Source of the DNA: Siderastrea radians
Taxonomy: Eukaryota; Cnidaria; Anthozoa; Scleractinia; Rhizangiidae
DNA length: 64,000 bases
Assembly (NCBI GenBank): GCA_964017195.1
Contig: OZ024898.1
Span: forward strand, 9,375,130-9,439,129
Direction: 5' to 3'
The position numbers were made by a program, and so were the translations under genes. The notes under the pieces were generated by a model. That model was not told the origin of the DNA, did not search any database, and saw only the letters and a program-made list of their open reading frames with translations. This document shows positions 34,846-46,276 of the stretch, piece by piece (within the stretch, counting starts at the first letter, position 1; every line of letters begins with the position of its first letter).

Positions 34846-37429
34846 TATGAATAGACCATTTTCATTATGACGTCACACGCGCTAAGGTTTCTGGTAGTTG
34901 TAGTAAAGATCGCGCCCAGTGTCGCGCGATCGCGGGAAAGTGTCAAAAAAATCAGTAGAAGCGCCATGTCGGCCAAAGCAAGGAGCTACCAGGTGTTTCA
35001 CAAAGTTATGTGCTCGATTGCTATACAAATTCAAAGAAATTCAGCGTGGAGTTTTTTATGTTTTTTTTCGATGAATGAGGAATTGTGAAGAGTGTTGTTA
35101 ATAAACATTTTAACATGTTCAATGGAAAACCTTTTTTTCCAAATTCTGGATTACCGAGAGTGTAGCAGGAAAACGTGTCTTAACAAGGTGCCAATATAAT
35201 TTCCCTCATAAAGAAAAGTTTCGAAGGGGAGGAGGGAGTCTCTGAGATAGGGGATATAGAACAATTAGAACAGTTTTTAAACAACAGAACCAAATGGAGA
35301 ATGGAGCAATAAGAATTATATATCTAGCGTAGTGCAAAACATAACGAGGAACCCATTGAAATGCTTTGAGCGACTCGCTCTCAGATTTAATAAAAACAAA
35401 ACAAAGCATTTACATTTTAAAAATATTTCGCTTTGAGTGAATCGGCAGTTTTAAGTTAAACCATTCAATACTACAAGTTAACGCAAAACATGTAAAGATT
35501 GCATGATTGAAATATTCCGTCAATTGAAAAAGCAAGCAAGGTTATTCGCACTAAGACGGCCGAACGATTTTTTGCGTTCAAACAACCCAATGTGTAGTAC
35601 CAAAGGAAAGCAAACTGGCTTGAAAAACAACACTAACTCAGTCTAGAATAGTTTCTATTACTATTTTTGAATTATTTTCACCATTTTGCGAAATAAGACA
35701 TAATAAACAAGACAAAATCTTGAAAGTTTATGCGCACAAAATTTTCTCGCCAAGATTATCTGCAATAAATGCAATTGCAAAATCAGGTCGCTTATCAGTT
35801 CATTTTAACACGAAATTCCATGAAAAGACAAACAAAGAAAAAGGGAAAACAAGCCTTCAGTTATGAAAAAAAATATACAGAATAGCACTTGCTGTCCTGG
35901 GAAAGCAAAATGCCTCGAGTACAATTCCGCTTAACTTGATGCTGTTTTGTACCACATTTCGGCAAGTTTTTTTTAAACATTTCAAGAAAGCTATTGTAAA
36001 TGAGGAATCGCTCAGTTAAAAAATTCTGACGAAGTCAATCCACAGTCAAATATGTAATTTACCAACGGTTGAAGTTGAAGAAATACTTAAAAATCGATCG
36101 TTGTCCTTGGAAATAACAACGACACTGACAATATAGTCTTTCTCGAACAAGTATTTCTTTGCTCTAACCTCTCCAATTTCTTCTGTAACCGCCGTCTAGC
36201 ATTCTTCAGGTCTTTTCCTTGTAGCAACAAGCTTTTAAAAAGAAATGTCTTCTCGTAAATGTCGGCAAAATAAGAAAAGCATAGGCTACGATATATCTTC
36301 TAGGCACAAGCACTCAAATTTACACGATTGCTAACTTGAAGGTTCCGGTATTGTACATGGTTGCTCTGTCTGAGCTGAAACTGAATGAAAATTCAAAATA
36401 CGACGAGGTTGTCATGTACCAAAATATGCTGCATGCTTGAATCCTTTCCCATTTCAGGTGGTATCCGGAAATATTCTCTTCGCATTTGTCACCAATTTTC
36501 TGCGTAAAAAGCCTTGGGCAATTAAGAGAAATACCTCAGTTTCATTCTTTAGAATAAAGATATAAATAAAACCGTTTATAAACAAAGGAGTATTTTGTAA
36601 TTTAATTTAGTTCCAGAAGTGATAAATATTTGAGATTAGCAGCAAATTTTATTTCTAAACAGCAGCGAATTTTAAAACGAAGAACATTTATTATAAAAGT
36701 AGTCAGATCCTTTGATGTCAATGTCAGAGATCAATAAAACGACGTAAGTATTAAACAATGAATGAATAAACTGAAAATCGTTATTACGACTTGATTGCGG
36801 CTCAGTCGCCAAACATCAGTTTACCGTTAACTTTACCGAATTATCGGTTGAATTGTTGTCGATCATTCTTGGCGAAAGATACTTGTTCGTCTGCTGTTCT
36901 TTTTGTTTCGTAAAACGCGGAAACAACCACTACTCTGTTCATATTATCAATACTAGCTGAAAGCCGTCAAATGAAAATTCGGAGGCACGATGCGATAAAA
37001 CGGAATACATACTTCACTGTTGCTGTACTTCTCTGATCCAGGTGAAAGAAAGCTTTCGTCAAACCGAACGCCATACTCGGGAGAGAAAGAAATGGTAACA
37101 ATTCTCCTAGAACGACGAGAATTTATTAGAGCAACACATTTTACTTCGGCAGACTTGTTCCTTGGTTGTTCCTTGGCGATGGCGGTCGCATCGAAATTGT
37201 GAGCGAGTCACGTCGACAAATTACTTCCGTTGACAGCTCTATTTGTTAAAGGGCCAATCAGAACACATCGATTCATAAGTATTGTTTCTCGACCAATCAG
37301 ACAAAAAACCAGAATCTGGTTTTTTTACATGAGTTTCGACAAGTAAATGTATCATGCCCTCCTTCCCCCGCAGTAGTAGTAGGGAGGGAGGGCATGATTT
37401 CAGGTTAATTGACAAGGCACGTTGTTTGG
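34846..37429. other. DNA separating the two halves of the GPCR pseudogene
   Basis: About 2.6 kb, AT-rich, with no recognised gene. Compared with the intact paralogue it replaces about 48 bases of TM2-TM3 coding sequence. It includes a short hairpin (37,352-37,397, ATCATGCCCTCC / GGAGGGCATGAT). I cannot name the inserted element. Confidence 0.55.
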
Positions 37430-37637
37430 TCGTATAGCGTGCTATGCTTGCGATGCAGATTGAGCTGACAAGAATTAGGAACAGAAAGTCTGACACAGCG
37501 AGGCTGGCGAGGAGAATATACCGCATCTCATGAAATCTTATTTCCACGACGATCGTCACTATTACCAATAAATTAACAGGAAGACTGATCGCTTCGAAAA
37601 GTGCGTGGACCGCTGCAATGGCTTGAGGAAAAACCAT
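37430..37637 (-). pseudogene. GPCR pseudogene, N-terminal part (TM1-TM2)
   Basis: The ATG at 37,637 opens MVFPQAIAAVHALFEAISLP, and TM2 LLASLAVSDFLFLILV follows. Homology to the intact receptor ends after SICIASIA. The conserved TM1 Gly-Asn has become Val-Asn. The frame then runs into unrelated sequence. It pairs with the C-terminal part at 33,985-34,845. Confidence 0.8.
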
Positions 37638-37639
37638 GT

Positions 37640-40559
37640 TGGAATTGAGACAGCCTCGAGAAGAAATTGTGCTTGTTTTAGCATTTTGCGGCAGATGTGA
37701 CTAACTCTATGATGTTCTGACGAGGTATTTACCCATAACTTGAAAAGCACTTTGTTTTTTCATGGGAGACATATCCCAGTTTTCTTTGTCGAAACAGGTT
37801 GGCGGAGATTTCTTTTCAAAATCAACTAACAAAGCAACATTATACATGACTAAAAAAGCAAAACTTTTCCTGTGATTGGTAATTTGCATCGTTTTAAAGT
37901 TTATATGGTTTTACCGTTTAGTTGGTAGCTACATCTAATTTAATGGTCGCGAATAATTCAGTGAACCTGGCTAATTTCTTGAGCTATATGCCCCACTTTG
38001 TCACTTGCGAAATGCTCATTTAACTTTTTATTGCGTTTTTTCTTTGATTGTTGATCCATCGCAATATCTTTTGAAGTCTCCTTTAGCTGACACCACCGAA
38101 TTTTGAGCCAAAACAACACACAATGATGTCACAGCTATTCTTCAACTCGAATGTAGTTTCCGCAGATAAAGTACGTTTTGGAGACCTAGAAATCATTAAT
38201 GAACTATTCGGAAAAAAGGAGAGGTGGCGACATATGTTGACCAAAAATAGGAGATAAAATTACATGAAAATTGTGATAATCAGTAATGTATAAATTATCG
38301 AAAACGAAGGAATTTTGGATAACTATACGGTCATAGGCTGATAGAGCATTTACGTTGCGTAAATGTTTCTCATCTTAAGCAATTTCCTAATATTTCAAAG
38401 CTCTTATAGTAGCCGTCTTTGTTTCTTGGAGTCCTTGTTTAACTACGAAGACAAGGCTCAGTTTGGGAAAAGCTGTTAAAACGACATTGTTTGGCTAATT
38501 TTTACATTTCTTTTTCTCGTTTCGCAGCTGTTACTCAGTTGACAGTGTTTGTTAGCTTTATTTTGTTTGTCTTGACTGTCTTTATTAGAAATCAGCAAAT
38601 ATAAATGCAAAGATACAGCTTTTACATGTACTGCTTGTCATCATGTGTTTTAGGAGGGGTCGAGACAGAATTAAACGAAATGTAAACCTAAATGAAAATT
38701 CTTATTCTTAACCACCACTTAAACCTCTAGTTTGACAAGGTGCTGTGCGGAGATAATTTCCATCTTATTCAGGCTACGTTTACACAAAACGATTTGTAAA
38801 TGTTTTTGGCCATGGATTCGTACTGGGATTTATTAGCTGAGCATTTTAATACACAGGGCCAATTCAGATTTTTTAGGCCCGCTTCAAACATTGGACCGTT
38901 CATATACCAAATCTTATTGAAACCGAGTAAAATAATAACTTTTACGTTCGATTCAACGTAGGACGATCGACGATTAAACCGCGCGTACTGCACAGTTTTC
39001 ACTACACTATGAATATGTAGATATAAGTTGCATAGCAAGGGGATCACCCATCCAAATTGTAATAAAAAAAATGAGATTCGACTGAAATCCTGAATTGGGC
39101 ACAAGTTGGGGTGAAAATACTATACAGGGACTCTTTTTTTTACGTTCCGCGAGAATGAACACGGTCGTGTCGGCTTTGTGCGTGTTTGTCATTTTGTAGA
39201 GGACCACTCAATGTGGCAAAAAACTGGACAAGGCATCAGAGGAGGGGAGGGGGGAGGGGGAGGAGGGGAGGGGGAGGGGGCAGGGGGCGGGATCCTGGGA
39301 GAAAAGATAGCGTGAAGGAAAGAGCGTATACGGGGAACGGGATTTTCAACGTGGCGGGAAGTGGGAGAAGTAGGGAAAAATCAGACAGTATTGGGTAATA
39401 CGTTGCCATCAAAAAACGGCAACGACGTGGGAATCATTTAAAAAGGGGCGGGAACCGGGATTAAAGGGTACAAGAAGTGGGAAGTTAAAATCCCCCTGTT
39501 TCTCCCCCCCCCCCTCCCTAATAGTACAACTAGAAGAACTGCCTAGTCAGCTTAAATTTTACTGAACCGGATGTTATTCTAAGACTCGAACTCCGAAAGG
39601 TAAAACCTCCCTACACAGCAAAGCATCACGGGAAAGTATTAGTCAACCGGCTTTCATTTGAATAGTCTCTAAAGTATTTCATACATGCACAGACTCAAAA
39701 ATTAGAACCATTTTGTACAGCATAATAAACAGAAACATCTGCTCAATTGCTTTTATTTAAATGGTCACATGAATCGAGTTTAGCTCTGGCCAAACAACTG
39801 ATTAAGAAAAACTAAAGCGATGGCAATTTACACTTTACTTATCCATTCATAGAACTGGTCAACTCCTATAATTTTCCTTAAAAAAAAATTTCAATACTTT
39901 GCTAAATGGACAGCAAAGGAGAATATTGAAAACCATCAGCTGACGTTGCCCCGATCAATCGAAAATTTCGAGGAACTAACATTACGAGAACTTAACAGCT
40001 AGCAGTAAAGCCCCTTGAACGCTGAGCAAATTTTCTTTGACAAATTTGCTATGACAAATGTTATTTGCTCGTGTAGATGAGAAAATTTGCCAACTTTCAT
40101 ATCACACATGAAAACTGGAACGCCAGTTTTTATTTGCCAAAGAAAATTTGTCAAATGTGAAATCTGCTCGTGTAGATGGATCGTCAAAAAAAAAATTTAA
40201 AAGACTTGTGGAAAATTAGTTACCAGATCTTTGGGCGCACGTTTTTCGGAAGAATCTTTTATCGTGCCTTCCTTAGTGATTTAGCAGATTTAGGCAATTT
40301 CTCTGTTAGAAGCAGCAGTTCTACAACTTGAACACTACTAGCCACCATTTTCCATGGTCCATCCGAACGCACTGTATTATCTTTTTCTGCTCCGATCCGT
40401 ATTTTCAGTTGCATGGTGCAATAAAAGTACTGCTACCGAGCCACATGATATAATTTAACTTGCCTTTACTTGAAAAACGAGCCTTTTATTTTGGATAACG
40501 TTTTTCACTTTCTTTGTGCAACTATCGAGCTTTCCATCCTTGCGCGCTTGTTGCGGCAT
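37640..40559. other. GPCR flanks and intergenic DNA, no gene seen
   Basis: The upstream flank of the split GPCR (to about 38,600) resembles those at 20,580 and 41,880. The stretch 38,770-39,980 resembles 32,690-33,980, including the G-rich block, so this is another duplicated segment. No protein gene is supported. Confidence 0.5.
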
Positions 40560-40737
40560 TCCCGGCACACAAACAAGGACATTTGTCAAAGAAAATTTGT
40601 TCGGCCCTTGTACACGTACAAATAAATTGTTTTAGAAAATTTGCTCACGTGGATGGGGCTTAAGCGAAAGTTTGAGACGGCACCGTCGTGCAAGTTCTAA
40701 AACTTTAAGTGGGAAACGCCCACCAAATGTGTGCTGC

Positions 40738-41874
40738 TCACTCAAGTTCTTCATCGACCTCTTGAATCGGTGATAGGCACCTCTTCTGAAAATTCACTCC
40801 AGTTCGAAGAGTGATTCCAGACAACCTTTCCTGTTGGTATTGGGTGGCTTGTGATGCTGCCATTGTTCGACAGGAGTCTTCCGTGGCGAGGTTGGCACCG
40901 ATTCGTACATTGTTCATGGCCATCACTTCGTTAGCGATGTGGATAGAGTTTTCATAAAGTCCAATACGCCTCAACATATTTTTTAACCCAATTTGGAAGT
41001 CTCTTTTTCGTATGGAATAGATGATCGGGTTGCATATTGAGCTGGCCGTGAAGATACAAGTTTTGATCAAAACTACCTCGGCGGAAACTTTGATGCTTTT
41101 GACAAACTGGCGAAGAATACCAACAACGTATGCGGGAAGAAAACACAACAAAAACGCGCAAATAATGATAGTGATATCGACAGCTGCTTTTCGTTCTTTC
41201 ATTCTCTTTGCCATCTCTTGCTGTTGGCTTTTGGAACCTGCAAGGATTCCTATTTGAACTTCTAAAGCTTCGATCTGTCTTTTGGCTGTCTTGTAGACCG
41301 ACCAGTTAAAGTACAAGATTACCAGAAATGGAAGGACAAAGGAGGCGATGGATACAATAATCGCGTTCCGTCCGCTCACACCACTTTGCACCGTCCATCC
41401 TTGTTCGCAGTAGAAAACTTCTGGATTGTACTCGTACCTTCCAGCAAAACCGAGAAACGGACCAATGGGAAAGAAGATCGGGATTATCCAAATAATAACT
41501 ATAAACACCACTCTGGATTTGGTAATCGTGACCGTGTATGTCAAAGGTGACTTGACTATCGCACTGTATCGTTCATAGGAGACCGCTACCAGGTGAAGAA
41601 CCGTGTTGAGGTAAAAGTATCTCGCAAAGAACGGATTGAGAAGGCACACTGTTTCGCCGTATGGCCATCTTTCTTGTGCTATGCTTGCAATGCGGAATGA
41701 GTTGACAAGGATTAAAAACAGGAAGTCTGACAACGCAAGGCTGGCGAGTAGAATATACCGCATCACATGGAATCGTTTCTCCAAGACGATCGTCAAAATT
41801 ACCAGTAAATTACCAGGAAGACCGATTGCATCGAAAAGTGCATGGAACCCTGCAATGACTTGAGGGAAGACCAT
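40738..41874 (-). CDS. Intact rhodopsin-like (class A) GPCR
   Basis: 378 residues in one exon. Seven hydrophobic segments carry class A landmarks: TM1 Gly21-Asn22 (GLPGNLLVI), TM2 Asp50 (LALSDFLFL), Cys77 at the start of TM3 paired with Cys156 in loop 2 (YCEQGW), ERY 101-103 as the DRY motif, Trp129 in TM4, CFLPAY in TM6 and NPIIYSIRKRDF at the end of TM7. The N-terminus before TM1 is very short. The ligand is unknown; cnidarian genomes hold large expansions of such orphan receptors. The third loop is basic (KRQIEALEVQIG to MAKRMKERKAA), fitting G-protein contact. It is the only complete member of the local cluster; two relatives are broken. The start ATG is shared by all paralogues. Confidence 0.9.
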   Translation of the reverse strand: MVFPQVIAGFHALFDAIGLPGNLLVILTIVLEKRFHVMRYILLASLALSDFLFLILVNSFRIASIAQERWPYGETVCLLNPFFARYFYLNTVLHLVAVSYERYSAIVKSPLTYTVTITKSRVVFIVIIWIIPIFFPIGPFLGFAGRYEYNPEVFYCEQGWTVQSGVSGRNAIIVSIASFVLPFLVILYFNWSVYKTAKRQIEALEVQIGILAGSKSQQQEMAKRMKERKAAVDITIIICAFLLCFLPAYVVGILRQFVKSIKVSAEVVLIKTCIFTASSICNPIIYSIRKRDFQIGLKNMLRRIGLYENSIHIANEVMAMNNVRIGANLATEDSCRTMAASQATQYQQERLSGITLRTGVNFQKRCLSPIQEVDEELE

Positions 41875-43600
41875 GTTGGAATTGAAACAGCCTCGGTAAA
41901 AAATATTGCTCGTTTAGTATTTGGAGGCAGATGTGATGGGTTTGATGTTCTGACGACAGTATTTGCATTTGAAGAGCACTTTGTATTTCGTGGGAGAGAA
42001 ACCCTTTTGTCCAAACAGATTGGGAGGAAATTTAGTTCAAAATCATGCAACAAAGCACTGCTAATCCTTTGTAAAAAAAAAATCACAATTTTAATTTTAA
42101 AAGTGTTCAACTTCATTAGTCTTCGTAAGGAATTATACAAACCCAAATCATCTCGCGCGTTTAGTTTTTCTTCTTCGGCCTCGCTTTGTTATGATTTTTA
42201 TTCACAACAAATTCACAAAAATACATTAATTATTAAATAGAAAATTTATTAAGTACTAAATACTCATAATTGAAGATTCGGTTCCCCCCACAAATAGCAG
42301 AAGCTAATCGAGAAGGGCGGAACTACAAAGGTACAGCAGTCCGTTCAATGGTTGAATAAAAATAACTAAATACATATAATTAAATAAGGATAAGTAACTA
42401 AATATATTATTTAGGAATTGCAGGCAGGAATTACAGGGATTACAGAAAACCAAATACAAAATTAATAGAGGGGAGAAAGAAAGGATACAAAAATAGGAAA
42501 ATTGAGCAGTTATGCTACATTAAGTTTGCAATTTTCTGTAGTAGAATAGGCGCTTCAACATAATCGTTCTCCGCCTCCATTATAGAAAGTAATACATTAC
42601 ACCTGTGAAGCACATGTAGTTAGATGGAATGTGGGATTAATTTGCAACTTTTGCTATAATTATAATTTTCATTGCCTTTAGTTAACTAGTGGTTTGCCAA
42701 TTCTTTACAGTCAACATCCGGCTTTTGAAGTTTTTAGAAGCTGACATCCTATGCAATTCATCTGATTAAACCACCGAATTCTGTTTGAAACAAAACCAGA
42801 CAAGATCATGACGTAGCATTACTATTCCATATTTCAAACATAGCTTCCTTTAATGGATCAGTTATTGAAAACGTTGAAATCCTTAATGAATTTGACGGGA
42901 AAAAGAGATCAGGCGACATATGTTTATCCAAAATTCGTGTGAAAATGTCACGAAAATTGCGGCCATAACTCGAAGGTTTGTGTATCAATAACGAATAAAT
43001 TATGGAAATCAGGAAAACGGGATGCAATGGTTATCACAACTGTGCTTCAAATTCGAACGTAGTTTCCGCAGATCAAGTAGGTTTTGGAGACCGCGAAATC
43101 CTTAACAAACTTGGCGGAAAAAAAGGGACAGCAGACGAGATGTTTTGATCAAAAATAGGAGTAAAAAAAATACACGAAAATTGCGATGATAATTCGAAGA
43201 CACTGAAAATAGTTTGTGTATCGGTAACAAATAAATTCGAAAATTAAGGAATTTTGGATACTCGAACTTTGCCAAATGACCCCACTAAAATGCAGATTGT
43301 GTAGAATATGGCGACGAAAGTGGTGAGAGGTTTTGCGACTTGTGTAAAAGTAAAGAAAAGTGAGGAAATTTTCTTGGTCATTCGTCGAATTGTTCATGAA
43401 TTTTCCTGAGAGGGAAAGAAGCCGACTGTATTCATGAATTCGTTTGTAGGTTTTTTTTGTCAGAAGAAAAAGGTCATTCCGATAGAAAGAAATGTTTTTG
43501 GTTTTCTTTGTCTGGTCCACGGATGTCTTCTCCCTGTCTTATTTTCTTTAAAACCCACCAGAAAGAGAATTTAAGAAATCCATTCCGTGAGTAGTAAGGT
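41875..43600. other. GPCR upstream flank and left border zone of the viral element
   Basis: Sequence related to the other GPCR upstream flanks continues to about 43,260 (GGAATTTTGGATA). The viral promoter region is recognisable from about 43,620. The left end of the element must lie between these points. I could not identify the terminal repeat or target duplication. Confidence 0.5.
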
Positions 43601-43639
43601 GCGCTCGTATGGAGAAAATGCTGGCTTCTGATTGGTCGA

Positions 43640-43940
43640 GAGCGATCACGTGACCAGAGGATGACGTCATGTCATTTCCGGTGGGGGAAACCGCTGACCA
43701 GGTGGAAAAAAGGATCGCGGGCTCATGGAACCGGAAGTCACGTGTTTTAGGATGGGAAACCGCTGACTAGTCTGAAAAATCGATCGTGGGCTCAAGGTGG
43801 GTGAAAACCGCGGAAAAAACGCGGGCTCAAAGTCCAAAGTCCAATTTTGGGAAGAGGGGTGACCCATATATGGCCCATATATGGATTTGATATGGTTTTG
43901 ATATGGCACAAGTCCAAGTGGGTTAAATATAAAAGGGGGT
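43640..43940 (+). promoter_or_regulatory. Enhancer-like promoter of the leftmost viral gene
   Basis: Contains E-box CACGTG at 43,647-43,652 and 43,739-43,744, a full CRE (TGACGTCA, 43,662-43,669), an ETS-like CCGGAAGT (43,731-43,738), two CArG boxes CCATATATGG (43,864-43,873 and 43,875-43,884), and a TATA box TATAAAAGGGGG starting at 43,928. Between about 43,680 and 43,830 a unit with GGGAAACCGCTGAC and GGGCTCA recurs about three times. The ATG follows at 43,967. Confidence 0.75.
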
Positions 43941-43966
43941 AAACCCTAAGTGAGGGAGTAGTCACC

Positions 43967-45016
43967 ATGAGTGTTTACATCACGCTCCTGAGTGATCAAG
44001 CACAAGGCACGGGTCAAAAATTTACGGCACGATTGCCTCGTTCTTATTATTTGGTGGAAGATGATTGGGAAGTGGCGTTGGTACATATGTCCCACCCGGG
44101 GTTTAATCAATCCTTGGAAGATCAAACCAAACAGAATTGGACGCAAGAAGATAGTCAAAAACATTGGATGAAAACAGATATCAAATACATGCCAAAACGG
44201 GCGGATAACACGGCGCCCCTGAAAGTCACCAAACAAATTTATTTACCGCCCGGGTATTACCACAATTTGAAAGAAGCCTGGATTGCCATTGCCTACGAAA
44301 TGGAAAAACAACACATGGAAGTCATGATGGATATACCCAAAATGAACGTGGACGATCAAGCCAAACGACAACAACTAGCTGCGCTTAACCTGGCTCAACC
44401 CTATGTGAAAATCACCAATACGGGCGTCGCCCCCGAATTAGATTCGTTGTATGTCCTCATACCGGCCAATATGGAATTTGAAATGGAATGGAAATTCGCT
44501 GGCTTGATGGGATTGGTGAAAGATGGAACGTCCACGGAACGCGTGGTCCAAGAAAAGAATTATCTGGTGAAACATATTGTGGATTACAACGATCGGCATA
44601 AATGGTCACCCACCACTGGTACTATCGCCAAATATCCCCCGTGGGGGCACGTCTCCGTCAGCTTTACCCACCCCGATTTCGATTATTACTTCTTCTTGGG
44701 ACCGAATCTGAGTCGACAACCCTTTCCCAGTACGCCCACGGTCAAACCGCAACAAGGACAGCAACAATTGATGATTTACACGGATTTGGTGGCACCGAGC
44801 ATTGTGGGAAATCAACAAAAAGGATTTTTACGTACCTTGGATGCCGGCAATACCGAGCATCAATTTGATACCAGGCAACGAATGTATTTTCCTCTGGGCA
44901 AGACCATCTTTGACAGCATTGCCGTGGACATTCAAACAGCCAATGGACAACCGGCTCCGTTCAAACAAGGGCGAACCATCATCACTCTTGAACTCTCCAG
45001 AAAAAGTCAACGATAA
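43967..45016 (+). CDS. FYVTL-family structural protein, paralogue 1
   Basis: 349 residues, starting MSVYITLLSD and continuing FTARLPRSYYL and DWEVALVHMSHP. It shares the N-terminal pattern with the proteins at 49,836 and 50,891 (FYVTL, then a neutral loop, then RLP, then GW.VGL). Proteins with this start are common in animal Polintons and are candidates for the penton or minor capsid protein; that assignment is inference. It is the most diverged of the three copies and lies alone at the left end under its own TATA box. A polyadenylation signal (GGAATAAA) follows at about 45,040. Confidence 0.75.
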   Translation: MSVYITLLSDQAQGTGQKFTARLPRSYYLVEDDWEVALVHMSHPGFNQSLEDQTKQNWTQEDSQKHWMKTDIKYMPKRADNTAPLKVTKQIYLPPGYYHNLKEAWIAIAYEMEKQHMEVMMDIPKMNVDDQAKRQQLAALNLAQPYVKITNTGVAPELDSLYVLIPANMEFEMEWKFAGLMGLVKDGTSTERVVQEKNYLVKHIVDYNDRHKWSPTTGTIAKYPPWGHVSVSFTHPDFDYYFFLGPNLSRQPFPSTPTVKPQQGQQQLMIYTDLVAPSIVGNQQKGFLRTLDAGNTEHQFDTRQRMYFPLGKTIFDSIAVDIQTANGQPAPFKQGRTIITLELSRKSQR

Positions 45017-45140
45017 CGACTTAGATTGAAAAGAGATGAGGAATAAAAAAATGACTTACCACTATCCCGTTTGCTTGCTTGCTTGGTTACCTGCTTGCTT
45101 GACTGCTTGCTGGCTTGGGAGTGAAAACGGGGAGTGGAGG

Positions 45141-45380
45141 CGATTTTTTATAGAGACCCAAAGGTCACGTGGGAGGGGTGATGAACCAACCAGGGCACAG
45201 GGTGCCACAAATCCTGTATGAGGATTACGAGGACGATGATTTGATCTGCCACGAAATCCTGGATGACGAGGACGAGGAGACCCCAGTGGTGCCCCTGGGA
45301 GGGGTGGGAAGGGGTGGGGGGACCCCCCTCCCCCCTCCTTAGATAGACCATGGTGCATTGCGCGAATCAGGGTATATAAG
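45141..45380. promoter_or_regulatory. Divergent promoter, inverted copy of 61,371-61,552
   Basis: Plus-strand TATATAAG at 45,373-45,380 faces the 172-residue gene, and minus-strand TATAAAA (plus 45,146-45,152) faces left. Between them are GGTCACGTGGGAGGGG, a G/C palindrome GGGGGGACCCCCC and CCATGGTGCAT, all also found in reverse orientation at the PolB promoter. The leftward side has no recognised gene, so one half may be a relic. Confidence 0.75.
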
Positions 45381-45456
45381 TCAAGCGAGGCCCCAGGACG
45401 CCATTCCTAGCTTTGAGTTCAGTCGTGTTGACTTATGTCAGTTGGTGAAGTGAAAA

Positions 45457-45975
45457 ATGTCGGAAACAAGAACGCCCTTGGGCTCTTTAGCCAGTGCTGC
45501 GAATGAGAAGGGAGCAGACGCATTGAGGAGGAGAGTGGAGCAGACGCCCCTCCAGCGCCATATAAATCACATGTACCAAAGGCGAGAGGAAGCGTGGCGT
45601 GGACTGACCCGGGAGCGCGTGGCCGCCTTTCTTCGCCTGTTCGTGTTGTGTTTTGTGGAATTGGAAAATGGAGTCCCTCTGGAAACTGCCACATATAGGA
45701 TGTTAAAGAAAAAGTTGGTGAAAGGGGTCATCCCATGGATCCATTTTCGGCTCGTGTACACAATGGAGGAGAGGTGGTGGCCGATCACCCTGGCCCAGTT
45801 CCGCGAACTGAACGCCTTCTTGGCCGACCACTTGCCGCGCGTGCACAAAGAGGACCAATGGGATGCCATTCGGTATTTTTATGAGGAGGTGGTCCGCCAA
45901 AGGGACGAACTGAAACGACTGGAGGAGATGGAAAGGGAGGCCATGAAGGCCGTAAGGCGTTGTTTGAACAGTTGA
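45457..45975 (+). CDS. Unrecognised 172-residue viral protein
   Basis: The ATG lies about 77 bases after the TATATAAG box. Mostly helical, charged and basic, with Trp-rich patches (EEAWRGL, EERWWPITLAQFREL) and a final Arg/Glu-rich helix (QRDELKRLEEMEREAMKAVR). No cysteine motif, signal peptide or membrane segment. I do not recognise the family. Its promoter is an inverted duplicate of that of PolB and the 60,923-61,339 gene, which suggests early expression and perhaps a regulatory role. Confidence 0.7.
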   Translation: MSETRTPLGSLASAANEKGADALRRRVEQTPLQRHINHMYQRREEAWRGLTRERVAAFLRLFVLCFVELENGVPLETATYRMLKKKLVKGVIPWIHFRLVYTMEERWWPITLAQFRELNAFLADHLPRVHKEDQWDAIRYFYEEVVRQRDELKRLEEMEREAMKAVRRCLNS

Positions 45976-46276
45976 ACATTTTTTAATTCCTGTTGAGATT
46001 ATTGTGAGTCAAGACGCATGTGAGTCAAGAGACATTATTTATGATGAACGTGCAAAACCAGTGTTGTCAGTTTTTTATTTTTTAATTAAAAGAGTTCATG
46101 TTTTTTACAAAGGGTGGTTGGTCTTCTTTGCCACGCGGGTGGGGCGCTCCTATGTACAATTGGAAAAAGCTATCTACAATTTGAAAAAATAAAAAGTAAA
46201 AAATATGTACAATTGGAAAAAAATAAAATAAAAAGTAAAAAGGACTATGTACAATTCCAAAAGTAAAAACTAAAAA
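45976..46276. other. A-rich convergent intergenic spacer
   Basis: Lies between convergent genes. It has short direct repeats of GTACAATTGGAAAAA and AATAAAAAGTAAAAA (46,153-46,270) that could serve as polyadenylation sequence for both strands. No gene seen. Confidence 0.6.

Noticed and set aside
43149..43520. 123-codon minus-strand frame near the viral left border
   Set aside because: AT-rich, half of it in the duplicated GPCR flank; no family resemblance.
45062..45358. Minus-strand frame starting MHHGLSKEGGGG, similar to a plus-strand frame at 61,398
   Set aside because: Similarity reflects the inverted duplicated promoter; the frame is G/C-rich promoter DNA.
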